NCBI RefSeq assembly: GCF_000315445.1
Contig: NZ_JH992958.1
Location: 421,092-485,091 of the forward strand
DNA length: 64,000 bases
Direction: 5' to 3'
Origin: Alloiococcus otitis ATCC 51267
GTDB lineage: Bacteria > Bacillota > Bacilli > Lactobacillales > Carnobacteriaceae_A
Shown here: one piece after another, positions 15,288-23,631 of the stretch
How positions within the stretch are numbered: the stretch's first letter is position 1
Layout of the letters: each line of letters starts with the position of its first letter
Notes under the pieces: generated by a model
Database searches by the model: none
What the model saw: the letters and a program-made list of their open reading frames with translations, nothing else
Told to the model about the DNA's origin: nothing
Translations under genes and position numbers: made by a program

Positions 15288-16814
15288 CTATTTTAGCAAG
15301 CCTGCTTGGTCTAAGAAGTCTCTAGCAACTTGGTTGGCATCGGCCTGGTTGACTTCTACCTGGTAGTTCATTTCCCGCATGGCCTCATCATCAATGAGAC
15401 CTTCCAATTGGCTGATGATTTCAGCAATTTCAGGGTGGTCATCCAAGAGTCCGTCCCGTAAAATAGGGGCCGCATGGTAGGGTGGAAATAGGTTTTGGTC
15501 ATCTTCTAAGACGACTAGGTCATAGGATTCAATTTCGCTGTCGGTAGAATAGGCATCTACTAGGTTTACCTCCCCTTGCTCCATGGCTGTATAGCGGAGC
15601 TGTGGGTCCATGGTAGTCAGGTTATCAAATTCAATGCCGTAGGTGTCTTGGATTCCCAAGTAGCCATCTTCCCGGTCGGCAAATTCTAAGGTAAAGCCTA
15701 CCTTGATGTCATCTTGGACGGCTTTTAAGTCAGAGATGGTCTCTAGGTTATGTTCTTCGGCGTAAGCTGGGTCAACTGCCAGGGTGTAGGTATTGTTAAA
15801 GCCTAAAGAAGGTAGGAGGTCCATGCCGTATTCTTCTTTAAGCCGGTCTTGGGCCCGGTCAAAGACTTGGTCGGCAGGTGTTCCGGGCTCTGGTATTTCG
15901 TCGAAAAAGGTACCCAAGACTGTCCCGGTATATTCGGTAGCGATGTCGATGTCATGGCTTTCCAAGGCATTGAAGACGAATTGGGTCTTGCCAAAGTTTT
16001 CTTCAACCTGGACATCTAGGTCGGTGTCCTGTTCAATTAATTCTTTGTACATGTTCATTAGAATTTCAGGCTCAGCTCCCAACTTACCAGAAACTACTAG
16101 CTGGTCATTAGGGAAGATGAGGCTGGGTAAGAAGATAAAGGCTAGGATGATTCCCCCAGTTACCACTAAAGTCGTGGCAACTTTTTTGAAACTAGACTGC
16201 TCCAAGTAGTGGAGGAGGCCGTCAAAGACCAAAGACAAGATGGCGGCCGGGATAGCTCCAATTAAGATCAGGTAGTTGTCAGCCCGGTCAATTCCGAGCA
16301 GGATCAAGGACCCCAAACCCCCAGCCCCGATTAGGGCAGCAACAGTAGCTGTTCCGATGATTAAGACGGTGGCTGTCCGGATGCCGGCCATGATAACGGG
16401 CATGGCAAGGGGGAGTTGGACTTTTTTAAGCTTCCGGGACCGGTCCATTCCCATGGCATCGGCTGCCTCTAGGAGGGAGTCGTCAATTTCGGTTAGACCG
16501 GTATAGGTATTGCGGAGGATGGGCAGGAGGGCGTAGACCGTTAAAGCTACCACTGCTGGAAAGAAGCCAATCCCCAAAAGTGGAATGAGAAGACCTAAGA
16601 GGGCCAGGGAAGGGATGGTTTGGAAGATCCCGGTGACTTGGATGATGGGCTCGGCAATTTTTTTCCGATCCATCAAGTAAATCCCCAAAGGAACAGCAAT
16701 GATAACGGCCAGGGCAAGGGAGATAAAGGACAACTGGATATGTTCTAATAAGGACTCCCAGAGTTGGCCACTGCGCATGTCAAAGGTTTCGATTAAGTTG
16801 TCTAAGAAATTCAT
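15288..16814 (-). CDS. Osmoprotectant ABC transporter, permease fused to substrate-binding domain
   Basis: 508 residues. Residues about 15-215 form the permease with five or six helices and the EAADAMGMDRSRKLKKVQLP loop that docks the ATPase. A further helix (about 215-232) tethers the C-terminal binding domain (about 240-508), starting VVSGKLGAEPEILMNMY, of the OpuAC/ProX type. It takes up glycine betaine, choline or related compounds. One polypeptide thus replaces two or three OpuC subunits, as known in several Lactobacillales. It overlaps the ATPase gene by four bases (ATGA), so the two are translationally coupled. Carnitine or choline specificity cannot be told from sequence. Confidence 0.9.
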   Translation of the reverse strand: MNFLDNLIETFDMRSGQLWESLLEHIQLSFISLALAVIIAVPLGIYLMDRKKIAEPIIQVTGIFQTIPSLALLGLLIPLLGIGFFPAVVALTVYALLPILRNTYTGLTEIDDSLLEAADAMGMDRSRKLKKVQLPLAMPVIMAGIRTATVLIIGTATVAALIGAGGLGSLILLGIDRADNYLILIGAIPAAILSLVFDGLLHYLEQSSFKKVATTLVVTGGIILAFIFLPSLIFPNDQLVVSGKLGAEPEILMNMYKELIEQDTDLDVQVEENFGKTQFVFNALESHDIDIATEYTGTVLGTFFDEIPEPGTPADQVFDRAQDRLKEEYGMDLLPSLGFNNTYTLAVDPAYAEEHNLETISDLKAVQDDIKVGFTLEFADREDGYLGIQDTYGIEFDNLTTMDPQLRYTAMEQGEVNLVDAYSTDSEIESYDLVVLEDDQNLFPPYHAAPILRDGLLDDHPEIAEIISQLEGLIDDEAMREMNYQVEVNQADANQVARDFLDQAGLLK

Positions 16815-17776
16815 TTGCCTCTATCCCCTAGACCTGGTTTTTTACTGAGGTATTGGAGATAATCTGTTTGGCTGATGAGGTAGCTTTGCCCTTGGTGTAA
16901 AACATAAACTGAATCTTTTTGGCTTAAGGCCTGTAAAAGGGCATGGGTTTCTTGGTCTGCTTGTAAGCTTGAGCTGCCCTCTAAGTTCTTGCTTACTTTA
17001 CTATAAAAACCACCCGCAATCACCTGGTCAATGTGGTCTTGGTCAGGATAAGTTGGCAAGCCAGTTTTGACAAAGTCTTTGACGAAGTCTGACTCGGGCT
17101 GGTTTAGGATTTGGTCAGGTGTCCCGATTTGCTCCACCTGGCCTTCTTTCATGATGCAAATCCGGTCGCCCAATTTGAGGGCTTCTTGGATGTCGTGGGT
17201 AACAAAGACAATGGTTTTATGTAGCTGGTCTTGGATGGCCAAAAGCTCATCTTGCAATTTGGACCGACTCAAGGGGTCTAAGGCTGAAAAAGGTTCATCC
17301 ATGAGTAGGATATCTGGGTTGGCTGCCAGGGCCCGTAAGACACCAATTCTTTGCTGCTGGCCTCCAGACAAGTCAGAAACGGGCCGTTTCCGGTAGCTTT
17401 TAGGGTCTAGGTTGACCATGGTGAGTAATTCGTCAATTCGTTGGTCTATACTCTCTTTGTCCCATTCCTTCATTTCGGGGACCAGGGCGATATTTTCCTC
17501 CACCGTCATATTGGGGAAGAGGGCAATTTGCTGGAGGACATAGCCGATATTCCAGCGGAGTTCATGCAGGTCATACTGGCTATGAGGCTTGCCGTCTATC
17601 AGAATATCCCCTTTGGAATTTTCTATCAGCTTGTTGATCATTTTAAGACTAGTTGTTTTACCACTACCACTAGGTCCAATAAAGACAAAAACTTCACCTG
17701 TTTCGATGGTGAGGGTCAAGTCCTTGACAACTGCCGTGTCACCGTAGACCTTGGACACCTGGTCAAATGTAATCAT
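16811..17776 (-). CDS. Osmoprotectant ABC transporter ATP-binding protein
   Basis: 321 residues of the ProV/OpuCA class. Walker A GPSGSGKTTS (near residue 34), signature LSGGQQQR (near 140), Walker B ILLMDEPFSALDP and the switch His in VFVTHDIQEAL are intact. The tail after about residue 240 (SDFVKDFVKTGLPTYPDQ onward) replaces the full CBS pair of longer relatives and looks degenerate or short. It is the first gene of a two-gene operon with the fused permease/binding protein. AGAGGTGA precedes the ATG, and a TAGAAT -10-like box lies about 20 bases upstream, without a clear -35. Confidence 0.9.
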   Translation of the reverse strand: MITFDQVSKVYGDTAVVKDLTLTIETGEVFVFIGPSGSGKTTSLKMINKLIENSKGDILIDGKPHSQYDLHELRWNIGYVLQQIALFPNMTVEENIALVPEMKEWDKESIDQRIDELLTMVNLDPKSYRKRPVSDLSGGQQQRIGVLRALAANPDILLMDEPFSALDPLSRSKLQDELLAIQDQLHKTIVFVTHDIQEALKLGDRICIMKEGQVEQIGTPDQILNQPESDFVKDFVKTGLPTYPDQDHIDQVIAGGFYSKVSKNLEGSSSLQADQETHALLQALSQKDSVYVLHQGQSYLISQTDYLQYLSKKPGLGDRGK

Positions 17777-17856
17777 ACTTTCACCTCTTTATCTAACTAT
17801 TCTAACGCATTAGCTGGTTAGAAGCTGACTTGATGCTATACGGATTATTTATAAGA

Positions 17857-17915
17857 AAAAGCCCCTCCAATAAACTGGACCTTTAATTGTGAGGCGCAGT
17901 TGCAAAGGGGGAAAG
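17857..17915 (-). terminator. Possible terminator after the Arg/Gly-rich membrane protein gene
   Basis: On the minus strand an imperfect stem (CCCC plus AACTG pairing with CAGTT plus GGGG) ends in CTTTTTCTTAT. The loop is long and the pairing interrupted, so this is a weak call. The 17777-17928 gap otherwise holds only the promoter region of the osmoprotectant operon. Confidence 0.4.
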
Positions 17916-17928
17916 GTATTCATTTGTT

Positions 17929-18969
17929 TTAAAAATGTAAATCGTCATCGTCTTCAGGCTCAATGATTTCAGCTTCCTGGTTTTTTTGCCGACGGTTGAA
18001 GAAATAGATAATCAAACCGATGACCAATAAGACGATGAGGACACCGAAGATAATCCGGGGCCAGCTTATTTGGGTTTCAGAAGAATCACTGGTAAAGATA
18101 CTAGGTGAAACATCCATCATGTCCTGGCCGGTCTTTTCAAAGACGGTAGAAAAGTAGTCTTCTTCGCTAAAATCGGAATAGTAGTAATAGTCTAAGTAGT
18201 CAAACAAGATTCCCTGGGCTTCGTCGCCAAATATTTTGTGGGCCTCAGACCCGACCGCCGTGTGGTAGCTAACGCCTCGTTCATAATTGTCTCCCTCGAA
18301 AAAAACCAGAAGGAGGTGGGCTTCATCCGTAAAGAGCTGGTCGTAGAGGTCCTGGGTAAAGTTTTGGATTTCTTGAAATTCTGGATTGGTCTCCCCGTCG
18401 ATCTCGTCAGTCAAGTAGAGGTGGGGCTGGATATTGGTAAGGTCATAGAAAACCTCCATGCCCTCTGTCAATTCATCGGGATTGGTTATCCAGTTGACCT
18501 GGTCGGTATAATAGTCTGTTTCGTTAACCAAACCTTCTGGAATGGGGTCTCGATCAATAGTTGAATCCCTAACTTGGACTTGGGGTTCAGCTTGGTTGAA
18601 GTCAAAGTTGGGGTTGTCGGAGTTATTGAGAAGGGTAATGCCCAGGATGAAGAGGAGGAGGACAAAGAGACCACACCCTAAGCCGTTGCCACAGCCACAG
18701 CCACCGCAGCCCCCGCCTGGTCCATAGTAGCGGCGGCGTCCGCCAGTCATGGACCCTAAGAGGAAGCCAGGTAAGAAGGAGCCAAAACCAAAGCCACCTC
18801 TCGGTCTTGAGTAGCCAGGTCTAGGTCTATAGCCTCCCTTATTAGGACCGCCACCACGGCCACTTCGTCCTCGACCACCGCCGACACCTTGTCTGAAACC
18901 ACCAGCCCGTCCTCCGCCCATGCGGGGACCGCCTCGGCCGCCCCCCATGCCACGACCTCTTCTTGCCAT
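17929..18969 (-). CDS. Arg/Gly-rich membrane protein with TPM-like domain
   Basis: 346 residues of unusual build. Residues 1-75 are a basic Arg/Gly tract with RGRG, GGGRGG and RPRGG repeats. About 80-100 is a Cys/Gly cluster (GGGCGGCGCGNG). A hydrophobic segment (about 100-115, GLFVLLLFILGITLL) follows, then an acidic Tyr/Asp-rich domain (about 140-300) with EGMEVFYDLTNIQPHLYL, which resembles TPM/YgcG domains. A second membrane segment (about 308-328, IIFGVLIVLLVIGLIIYFF) and an acidic C-tail EPEDDDDLHF complete it. The basic N-end and acidic C-end are probably cytoplasmic, with the middle domain outside. AAAGGAG precedes ATG 18969. The TPM assignment is tentative and the role unknown. Confidence 0.65.
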   Translation of the reverse strand: MARRGRGMGGGRGGPRMGGGRAGGFRQGVGGGRGRSGRGGGPNKGGYRPRPGYSRPRGGFGFGSFLPGFLLGSMTGGRRRYYGPGGGCGGCGCGNGLGCGLFVLLLFILGITLLNNSDNPNFDFNQAEPQVQVRDSTIDRDPIPEGLVNETDYYTDQVNWITNPDELTEGMEVFYDLTNIQPHLYLTDEIDGETNPEFQEIQNFTQDLYDQLFTDEAHLLLVFFEGDNYERGVSYHTAVGSEAHKIFGDEAQGILFDYLDYYYYSDFSEEDYFSTVFEKTGQDMMDVSPSIFTSDSSETQISWPRIIFGVLIVLLVIGLIIYFFNRRQKNQEAEIIEPEDDDDLHF

Positions 18970-19058
18970 AATAAAACTCCTTTCTCCACTGGTCTATCCC
19001 TTGCAAAAGGCTTGGTTTAAGCTTATCTGGACCAGAAAGTTTTGCTTCCGCTTGCTAA

Positions 19059-19715
19059 CTACTTGTCTTTTTTACTGATATAGATATGGTTGACTGCGTT
19101 GGGACTAAGGATGGTTTTGACTCCTTGGTCATCTTTAAGGGTGATGGCCCCGTCAAAGGCCTGGATATCTGCGACTAAGTATTGCTTGTCTAGTTGGACT
19201 TCCTTTTGGGTTAGGTAGCTTAAGAGGGACCGGTCATCTTCGACTTGTTTGATGGTGATTTCATCGCCTACCCGGCAGGTGTTTAACCGGACATATTCGC
19301 TTGGGTCAACCTGCCCCGCCTGGTCAGGGATAAAGGCACCATGAGGGTCTATTTCTGGGTGGTTGAGGTAGTCGTCCAAGCGGTTGATCAATAAGTCGGA
19401 AGAAACATGTTCCAAAAGGTCCGCATCTTGGTGGAGCTCATGCCACTGGTAGCCTAACTTTTCATATAAGAAGACCTCCCACAAACGGTGCTTGCGGATC
19501 AATTGTTTGGCGATGGCCAAGCCCTTGTCTGTGAGTTGGACCCCCTTATATGGGTAGCTTTCGATAATATCTTCGGCTACCAAGCGGGCGTTCATTTCGG
19601 TTATGGATGCAGCTGAAACCTCTAAAATTTCAACCAGCTGGCGGTTGGTCACAATTTCCTGGTCACCGTTCAACTCGTAGATTGCCTTGATAAAATTCTC
19701 TTTGTTCGGGGTCAA
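19059..19715 (-). CDS. mntR: DtxR/MntR-family metal-dependent repressor
   Basis: 218 residues. The N-terminal winged helix (about 1-65) holds TNRQLVEILEVSAASITEMNARL. The dimer and metal-binding domain (about 66-140) holds LIRKHRLWEVFLYEKLGYQWHELHQDADLLEHVSS, with the usual His/Glu/Asp metal ligands. A C-terminal FeoA/SH3-like domain (about 150-218) makes it a three-domain type, like SloR/ScaR/EfaR of Lactobacillales. These repress Mn(II) uptake when Mn is plentiful. It is divergent from mntABCD, with an inverted repeat in between. CCTCCTT (reverse AAGGAGG) lies before the start. Confidence 0.88.
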   Translation of the reverse strand: MTPNKENFIKAIYELNGDQEIVTNRQLVEILEVSAASITEMNARLVAEDIIESYPYKGVQLTDKGLAIAKQLIRKHRLWEVFLYEKLGYQWHELHQDADLLEHVSSDLLINRLDDYLNHPEIDPHGAFIPDQAGQVDPSEYVRLNTCRVGDEITIKQVEDDRSLLSYLTQKEVQLDKQYLVADIQAFDGAITLKDDQGVKTILSPNAVNHIYISKKDK

Positions 19716-19780
19716 AGAATCACCATCCTCCTTAGCGTTATCTATTATACATGGATTTTTAAGAAATTGAAATTCAAGTA

Positions 19781-19812
19781 TTGACTTAGCGTATGTTTTA
19801 GGATAGACTAAA
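19781..19812 (+). promoter_or_regulatory. mntA promoter with overlapping DtxR-type operator
   Basis: TTGACT (19781-19786), a 17-bp spacer and TAGACT (19804-19809) form a promoter. TTTAG-GATAGA-CTAAA (19797-19812) is an inverted repeat covering the -10, as expected for a DtxR/MntR-family operator. The facing mntR gene has a TATAAT (minus strand, 19744-19749) for its own promoter. Confidence 0.65.
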
Positions 19813-19872
19813 AATCAACCGATAGCATTATAAAATATATTATCAATTATAACAAAAGAAGGGATGAATGCT

Positions 19873-20817
19873 ATGAAAATATTACTGATGACCTTAGTCG
19901 CCTTCCTCCTGACCGCCTGTGGCAATCAGGCAGAAGGAGGAAGCCAAGCCAATGACCAAGCAAGCGAAAATGGTGGTGACCCCATTAACTTTGTGGCGAC
20001 GACCACTCACGCCAAAGATATCGTGACCCAAATTGGTGGTGACCACATTGAAGTCGATGCCTTGATGGGACCTGGTGTAGACCCTCACGAGTACCAACCT
20101 TCATCTGCCGATGTGGAGGCCTTGCAAAACGCGGAAGTCGTAGCTTATAACGGCTTGCACCTAGAAGGGATGTTTGACTCGGTTTTTGAATCTCTCGATG
20201 AGATGGGCAAAGATACTTTGATCTTGGCAGATGCCTTGTCAGAGGATCAAATCTTAGCCTCTGATGAAGATGACTTGGCCCATGACCCTCATATCTGGTT
20301 TAGTGTGGAAAACTGGCGTGATATTGCCCAGCATACAGCCGATTACCTCAGTAACCTAGACCCTGCCAATGAAGCGGACTACCAGGCTAATGCCGAAAAT
20401 TACCTGGCTGAGTTAGATGAATTGGATGATTACATTAATAGTAGAATTGAAGAAGTACCGGAAGAATCCCGCTACCTGATCACAGCCCACGATGCCTTTA
20501 ACTACTTTGGTGAAGACTTCGACTTTGAAGTGGTTGGGATCCAGGGCTTGAACACCAAAACAGAAGCGGGGACAGGCGATATCGCTGACTTGGCTGACTT
20601 TATTGTCGAAAACAATATCAAGGCCGTCTTTATTGAAAGTTCCGTGTCTGACCGTAACGTTTCTGCCTTGGTTGAAGCTGTTGAGTCCAGAGGCGGGAAC
20701 TTAGAAATTGGGGGCGAACTTTATTCAGATGCCCTTGGTAGTGACGAAGATGGGGCTGGCAACTATATTGACATGTACAAAGCAAATATTGATACTATTG
20801 TTGATGCCCTCAAATAG
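19873..20817 (+). CDS. mntA: Manganese/zinc ABC transporter substrate-binding lipoprotein
   Basis: 314 residues from ATG 19873, nine bases after AGAAGGG; ATG 19864 abuts the ribosome site. The signal peptide MKILLMTLVAFLLTAC ends in a lipobox with Cys near residue 16. The cluster A-I (ZnuA/PsaA) fold shows the metal ligands in VDPHEYQP, AHDPHIWFS, FIESSVSDRNV and GELYSDALG. The motif pattern with Glu and Asp as third and fourth ligands suits Mn or Fe/Zn binding proteins of the PsaA/MtsA kind. It is the first gene of a four-gene operon divergent from the mntR-like repressor. Confidence 0.9.
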   Translation: MKILLMTLVAFLLTACGNQAEGGSQANDQASENGGDPINFVATTTHAKDIVTQIGGDHIEVDALMGPGVDPHEYQPSSADVEALQNAEVVAYNGLHLEGMFDSVFESLDEMGKDTLILADALSEDQILASDEDDLAHDPHIWFSVENWRDIAQHTADYLSNLDPANEADYQANAENYLAELDELDDYINSRIEEVPEESRYLITAHDAFNYFGEDFDFEVVGIQGLNTKTEAGTGDIADLADFIVENNIKAVFIESSVSDRNVSALVEAVESRGGNLEIGGELYSDALGSDEDGAGNYIDMYKANIDTIVDALK

Positions 20818-20828
20818 GAGTGGTTAGA

Positions 20829-21578
20829 ATGACAGAAGAAAACGACGTTGCTATAAAAGTAGATCAATTAACTGTAGCCTACGACCAAACTCCAGTTTTA
20901 GTGGATAATAATGTGACCTTTAAGAAAGGTCAGATGACAGCTATTGTAGGGCCAAATGGAGCTGGTAAGTCAACTCTCTTAGATAGTATTTTAGGCTTCT
21001 TGACCCCATTAAACGGTCAGGTGACCTTCTTTGACGGTCTCAGCTATAATCAGGCCCGGGACCAAGTTACCTACGTCCCGCAAAAACAAGCTGTGGACTG
21101 GCAATTTCCGGCCACGGTTATGGATGTTGTCTTAATGGGACGCTATGGCAAGCTAGGTCTTTTTAGCCGTTTGTCCAAAGAGGACCGAACCATCGCTCGG
21201 GATAAACTAAGGGCAGTAGAAATGTTAGACTATGCTGACCGCCAGATCAACCAATTGTCTGGTGGTCAAAAACAGCGTATCTTTCTAGCCCGGGCCCTAG
21301 CTGCTGAGGCAGAAATATACTTGCTAGATGAACCCTTGGCAGGGGTGGATAAAAAAACCGAAAAAATTATCATGGACCTCCTTGGTCAATTGACCCGGGA
21401 AGGCAAGACCGTGGTAGTGGTCCACCACGACCTCCATACGGTGGAAGCATACTTTGACCAGATCGTTTTCTTGAACAAAAAAATCTTTGCCAGTGGACCA
21501 GTGGCCGACATTTTTAATGACGAAACAGTTGACCGGACATTTCGGTCTGGCCAAGAAGTAGAGAAGGGTTATGAATGA
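20829..21578 (+). CDS. mntB: Manganese/zinc ABC transporter ATP-binding protein
   Basis: 249 residues from ATG 20829, with TAGGAG eight bases upstream; the in-frame GTG 20820 overlaps that site. Walker A VGPNGAGKSTL, Q-loop VPQKQAVDW, signature LSGGQKQR, Walker B IYLLDEPLAGVD and switch His VVVHHDL are intact. It powers metal import with the two membrane proteins encoded next; its stop overlaps the next start (ATGA). Confidence 0.93.
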   Translation: MTEENDVAIKVDQLTVAYDQTPVLVDNNVTFKKGQMTAIVGPNGAGKSTLLDSILGFLTPLNGQVTFFDGLSYNQARDQVTYVPQKQAVDWQFPATVMDVVLMGRYGKLGLFSRLSKEDRTIARDKLRAVEMLDYADRQINQLSGGQKQRIFLARALAAEAEIYLLDEPLAGVDKKTEKIIMDLLGQLTREGKTVVVVHHDLHTVEAYFDQIVFLNKKIFASGPVADIFNDETVDRTFRSGQEVEKGYE

Positions 21579-22501
21579 GCGGAATTTTAGATTGGTCCTT
21601 TATGAGCCAGGTCCTTAGTGACTATACCTTTCAAATCGTTGCCTTAGGGACAGTAGTCCTAGGCATAGCTACTGGAGTAGTCGGGTCATTTGCTACCCTA
21701 AGACGGGAAAGTTTGATGGGGGATGCCTTGAGCCACGCAGCCTTGCCAGGTATTGGCCTAGCCTTTATCTTGATTCAAGTTAAAATCACCCCTCTCTTAT
21801 TGCTAGGGGCTTTGGTGACTGGTTTAATTGCTATTTTCCTGATCCAGTTATTTACCAATAAGTTACCTGTCAAACTGGATGGGTCCATGGCCTTGATTTT
21901 ATCCTCTTTCTTTGGCTTGGGTTTGGTCTTTCTGACCGCCATCCAAGGCCAAGAAAATGCCAACCAGGCCGGTCTCTCCAGCTTTGTTTTTGGTCAGGCC
22001 AGTGCCATGTTACGTAGTGATGTCCGGATGATTATCCTTGTTTCAGCCATTATTTTACTCGTGATAGCCCTGTGCTGGTATCCCTTTAAGCTGATCACCT
22101 TTGACCAACAATATGCCCAGTCCATTTATCCAAATATTAAATGGTATAACTTTACCATGGCTCTGTTAATTGTCGCAGCCATTATGATCGGTTTGGAGTC
22201 TGTTGGGGTTATCTTAATGTCAGCCCTCTTAGTGGGGCCATCGATAGCTGCTCGCCAGTGGACTGATCGCTTGCTTCCCCTTGTTATCCTAGCCGGAGTT
22301 TTTGGGGCTGTGTCCAGTTTTATCGGAACCTATATTTCCTCCACGGCTGGACGGATACCGACAGGACCAGCCATTGTGGTCGTCCTCAGCTTGATCTTAT
22401 TTGCCAGTTTATTTATTGCCCCTAAAAATGGTCTGATCAGTCAAACCCTCAGACGACGAAAACAGCAACGAAAAATAAAACGGGAGGTGGCTGATCGATG
22501 A
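21575..22501 (+). CDS. mntC: Manganese/zinc ABC transporter permease, first
   Basis: 308 residues of the ABC-3 family with about eight or nine membrane helices. The N-terminus QIVALGTVVLGIATGVVGSF and the ATPase-docking ESVGVILMSALLVGP motif are typical. The start overlaps the ATPase stop by four bases and the stop overlaps the next permease start in the same way. A basic tail (LRRRKQQRKIKREVADR) faces the cytoplasm. Confidence 0.9.
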   Translation: MSGILDWSFMSQVLSDYTFQIVALGTVVLGIATGVVGSFATLRRESLMGDALSHAALPGIGLAFILIQVKITPLLLLGALVTGLIAIFLIQLFTNKLPVKLDGSMALILSSFFGLGLVFLTAIQGQENANQAGLSSFVFGQASAMLRSDVRMIILVSAIILLVIALCWYPFKLITFDQQYAQSIYPNIKWYNFTMALLIVAAIMIGLESVGVILMSALLVGPSIAARQWTDRLLPLVILAGVFGAVSSFIGTYISSTAGRIPTGPAIVVVLSLILFASLFIAPKNGLISQTLRRRKQQRKIKREVADR

Positions 22502-23385
22502 GTTATCTATTCCCTATGATTTTAATTGCCATTGTTGTTTCCATGGCTTCTAGTCTCTTAGGAACTTTCTTAGTCCTCAGGGGAGCAGCTATGGTATCAG
22601 ATGCCATTACCCACACGGTCTTGTTGGGGATTGTCCTAGCCTACTTTGTCGTTCATGACTTAGACTCGCCTTTTCTGATGCTAGGGGCCACTTTGGTTGG
22701 TCTTTTAACAGTCTGGTTGATTGAATTGGTCAGCAAGTCCAAGTTAATCAACTACGATGGAGCGATCGGGGTTGTCTTCCCCTTCCTCTTCGGCTTAGCC
22801 ATTATGCTCTTAACCTTGTATGCTAGTGGTACCCACTTAGACGTGGATGCTGTTTTGATGGGTGAATTAGGCTTTGCCCCCTTCAATCGTTTGATTATTA
22901 ATGGGGTAGACCTTGGACCAGTTGCCTTGGTTCGGATGTCTATCATTCTTGTGATCAATATCTTATTTGTGACCATCTTTTACCGACAACTAAAAATTAC
23001 TACCTTCGACCCAGGCTTTGCCCGGTCTATCGGGATTTCACCAAGCAAGTATTATTATGCTTTGATGACCTTGGTTTCTCTAACAGCAGTTGGGTCCTAT
23101 GAAGCGGTAGGGTCAGTCTTGGTTGTTGGTTTCGTGGTTGGCCCAGCCTTGGCCGGTTACATGCTATCGGATGACCTCAAGCACATTATTGGCTTGGCCA
23201 TGATCTTCTCCGTCCTCAACAGTGTCATCGGTGTCTACTTAGCCTATCAATTTGACACCACCTTTGCCGGCATGATTGCTGTGGTCACAGGGGTAACCAC
23301 CATGCTTGTTATGGTCTTCTCCCCTAAAAAGGGCCTAGTCAGAAAGCTAGGCAAAAGTAAATCCTATAGTGAATCTAGCGCTTGA
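22498..23385 (+). CDS. mntD: Manganese/zinc ABC transporter permease, second
   Basis: 295 residues, a second ABC-3 family permease paralogous to the one before it. It has about eight helices and the YEAVGSVLVVGFVVGPALAGY docking region. Two different permeases in one operon match the MntCD heterodimer of Bacillus rather than the homodimeric permease of streptococcal PsaABC. It ends the operon at the terminator 23446-23481. Confidence 0.9.
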   Translation: MSYLFPMILIAIVVSMASSLLGTFLVLRGAAMVSDAITHTVLLGIVLAYFVVHDLDSPFLMLGATLVGLLTVWLIELVSKSKLINYDGAIGVVFPFLFGLAIMLLTLYASGTHLDVDAVLMGELGFAPFNRLIINGVDLGPVALVRMSIILVINILFVTIFYRQLKITTFDPGFARSIGISPSKYYYALMTLVSLTAVGSYEAVGSVLVVGFVVGPALAGYMLSDDLKHIIGLAMIFSVLNSVIGVYLAYQFDTTFAGMIAVVTGVTTMLVMVFSPKKGLVRKLGKSKSYSESSA

Positions 23386-23445
23386 CTTTCCAGTCATGGG
23401 CTAATTGACTAAACGACTTGACTCTCCTTCAAAAAAAGTCAAGTT

Positions 23446-23481
23446 CACCTGTAAGGTTTGAGCCTTACAGGTGTTTTTTTA
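23446..23481 (+). terminator. Intrinsic terminator of the metal-uptake operon
   Basis: CACCTGTAAGG pairs perfectly with CCTTACAGGTG around TTTGAG, followed by TTTTTTT. Confidence 0.93.
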
Positions 23482-23631
23482 TGGGGGTTCGCTGGTTTCT
23501 AACTTCAGAGAATAAATCTGCAGCTGGGGCCGGCTTAGAAAATGTCTAATGGGGAGTTTGAATCTGGTTTAGGTGACTTTGTACCATTAAAGCCAGACTT
23601 AGGTTATAATGTGGGGGCAAGGAGGCTAACC

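Noticed and set aside
23542..23631. A 30-residue extension of the UDG-family protein
   Set aside because: The TATAAT at 23605-23610 lies inside it, and ATG 23632 has the clear AAGGAGG site.
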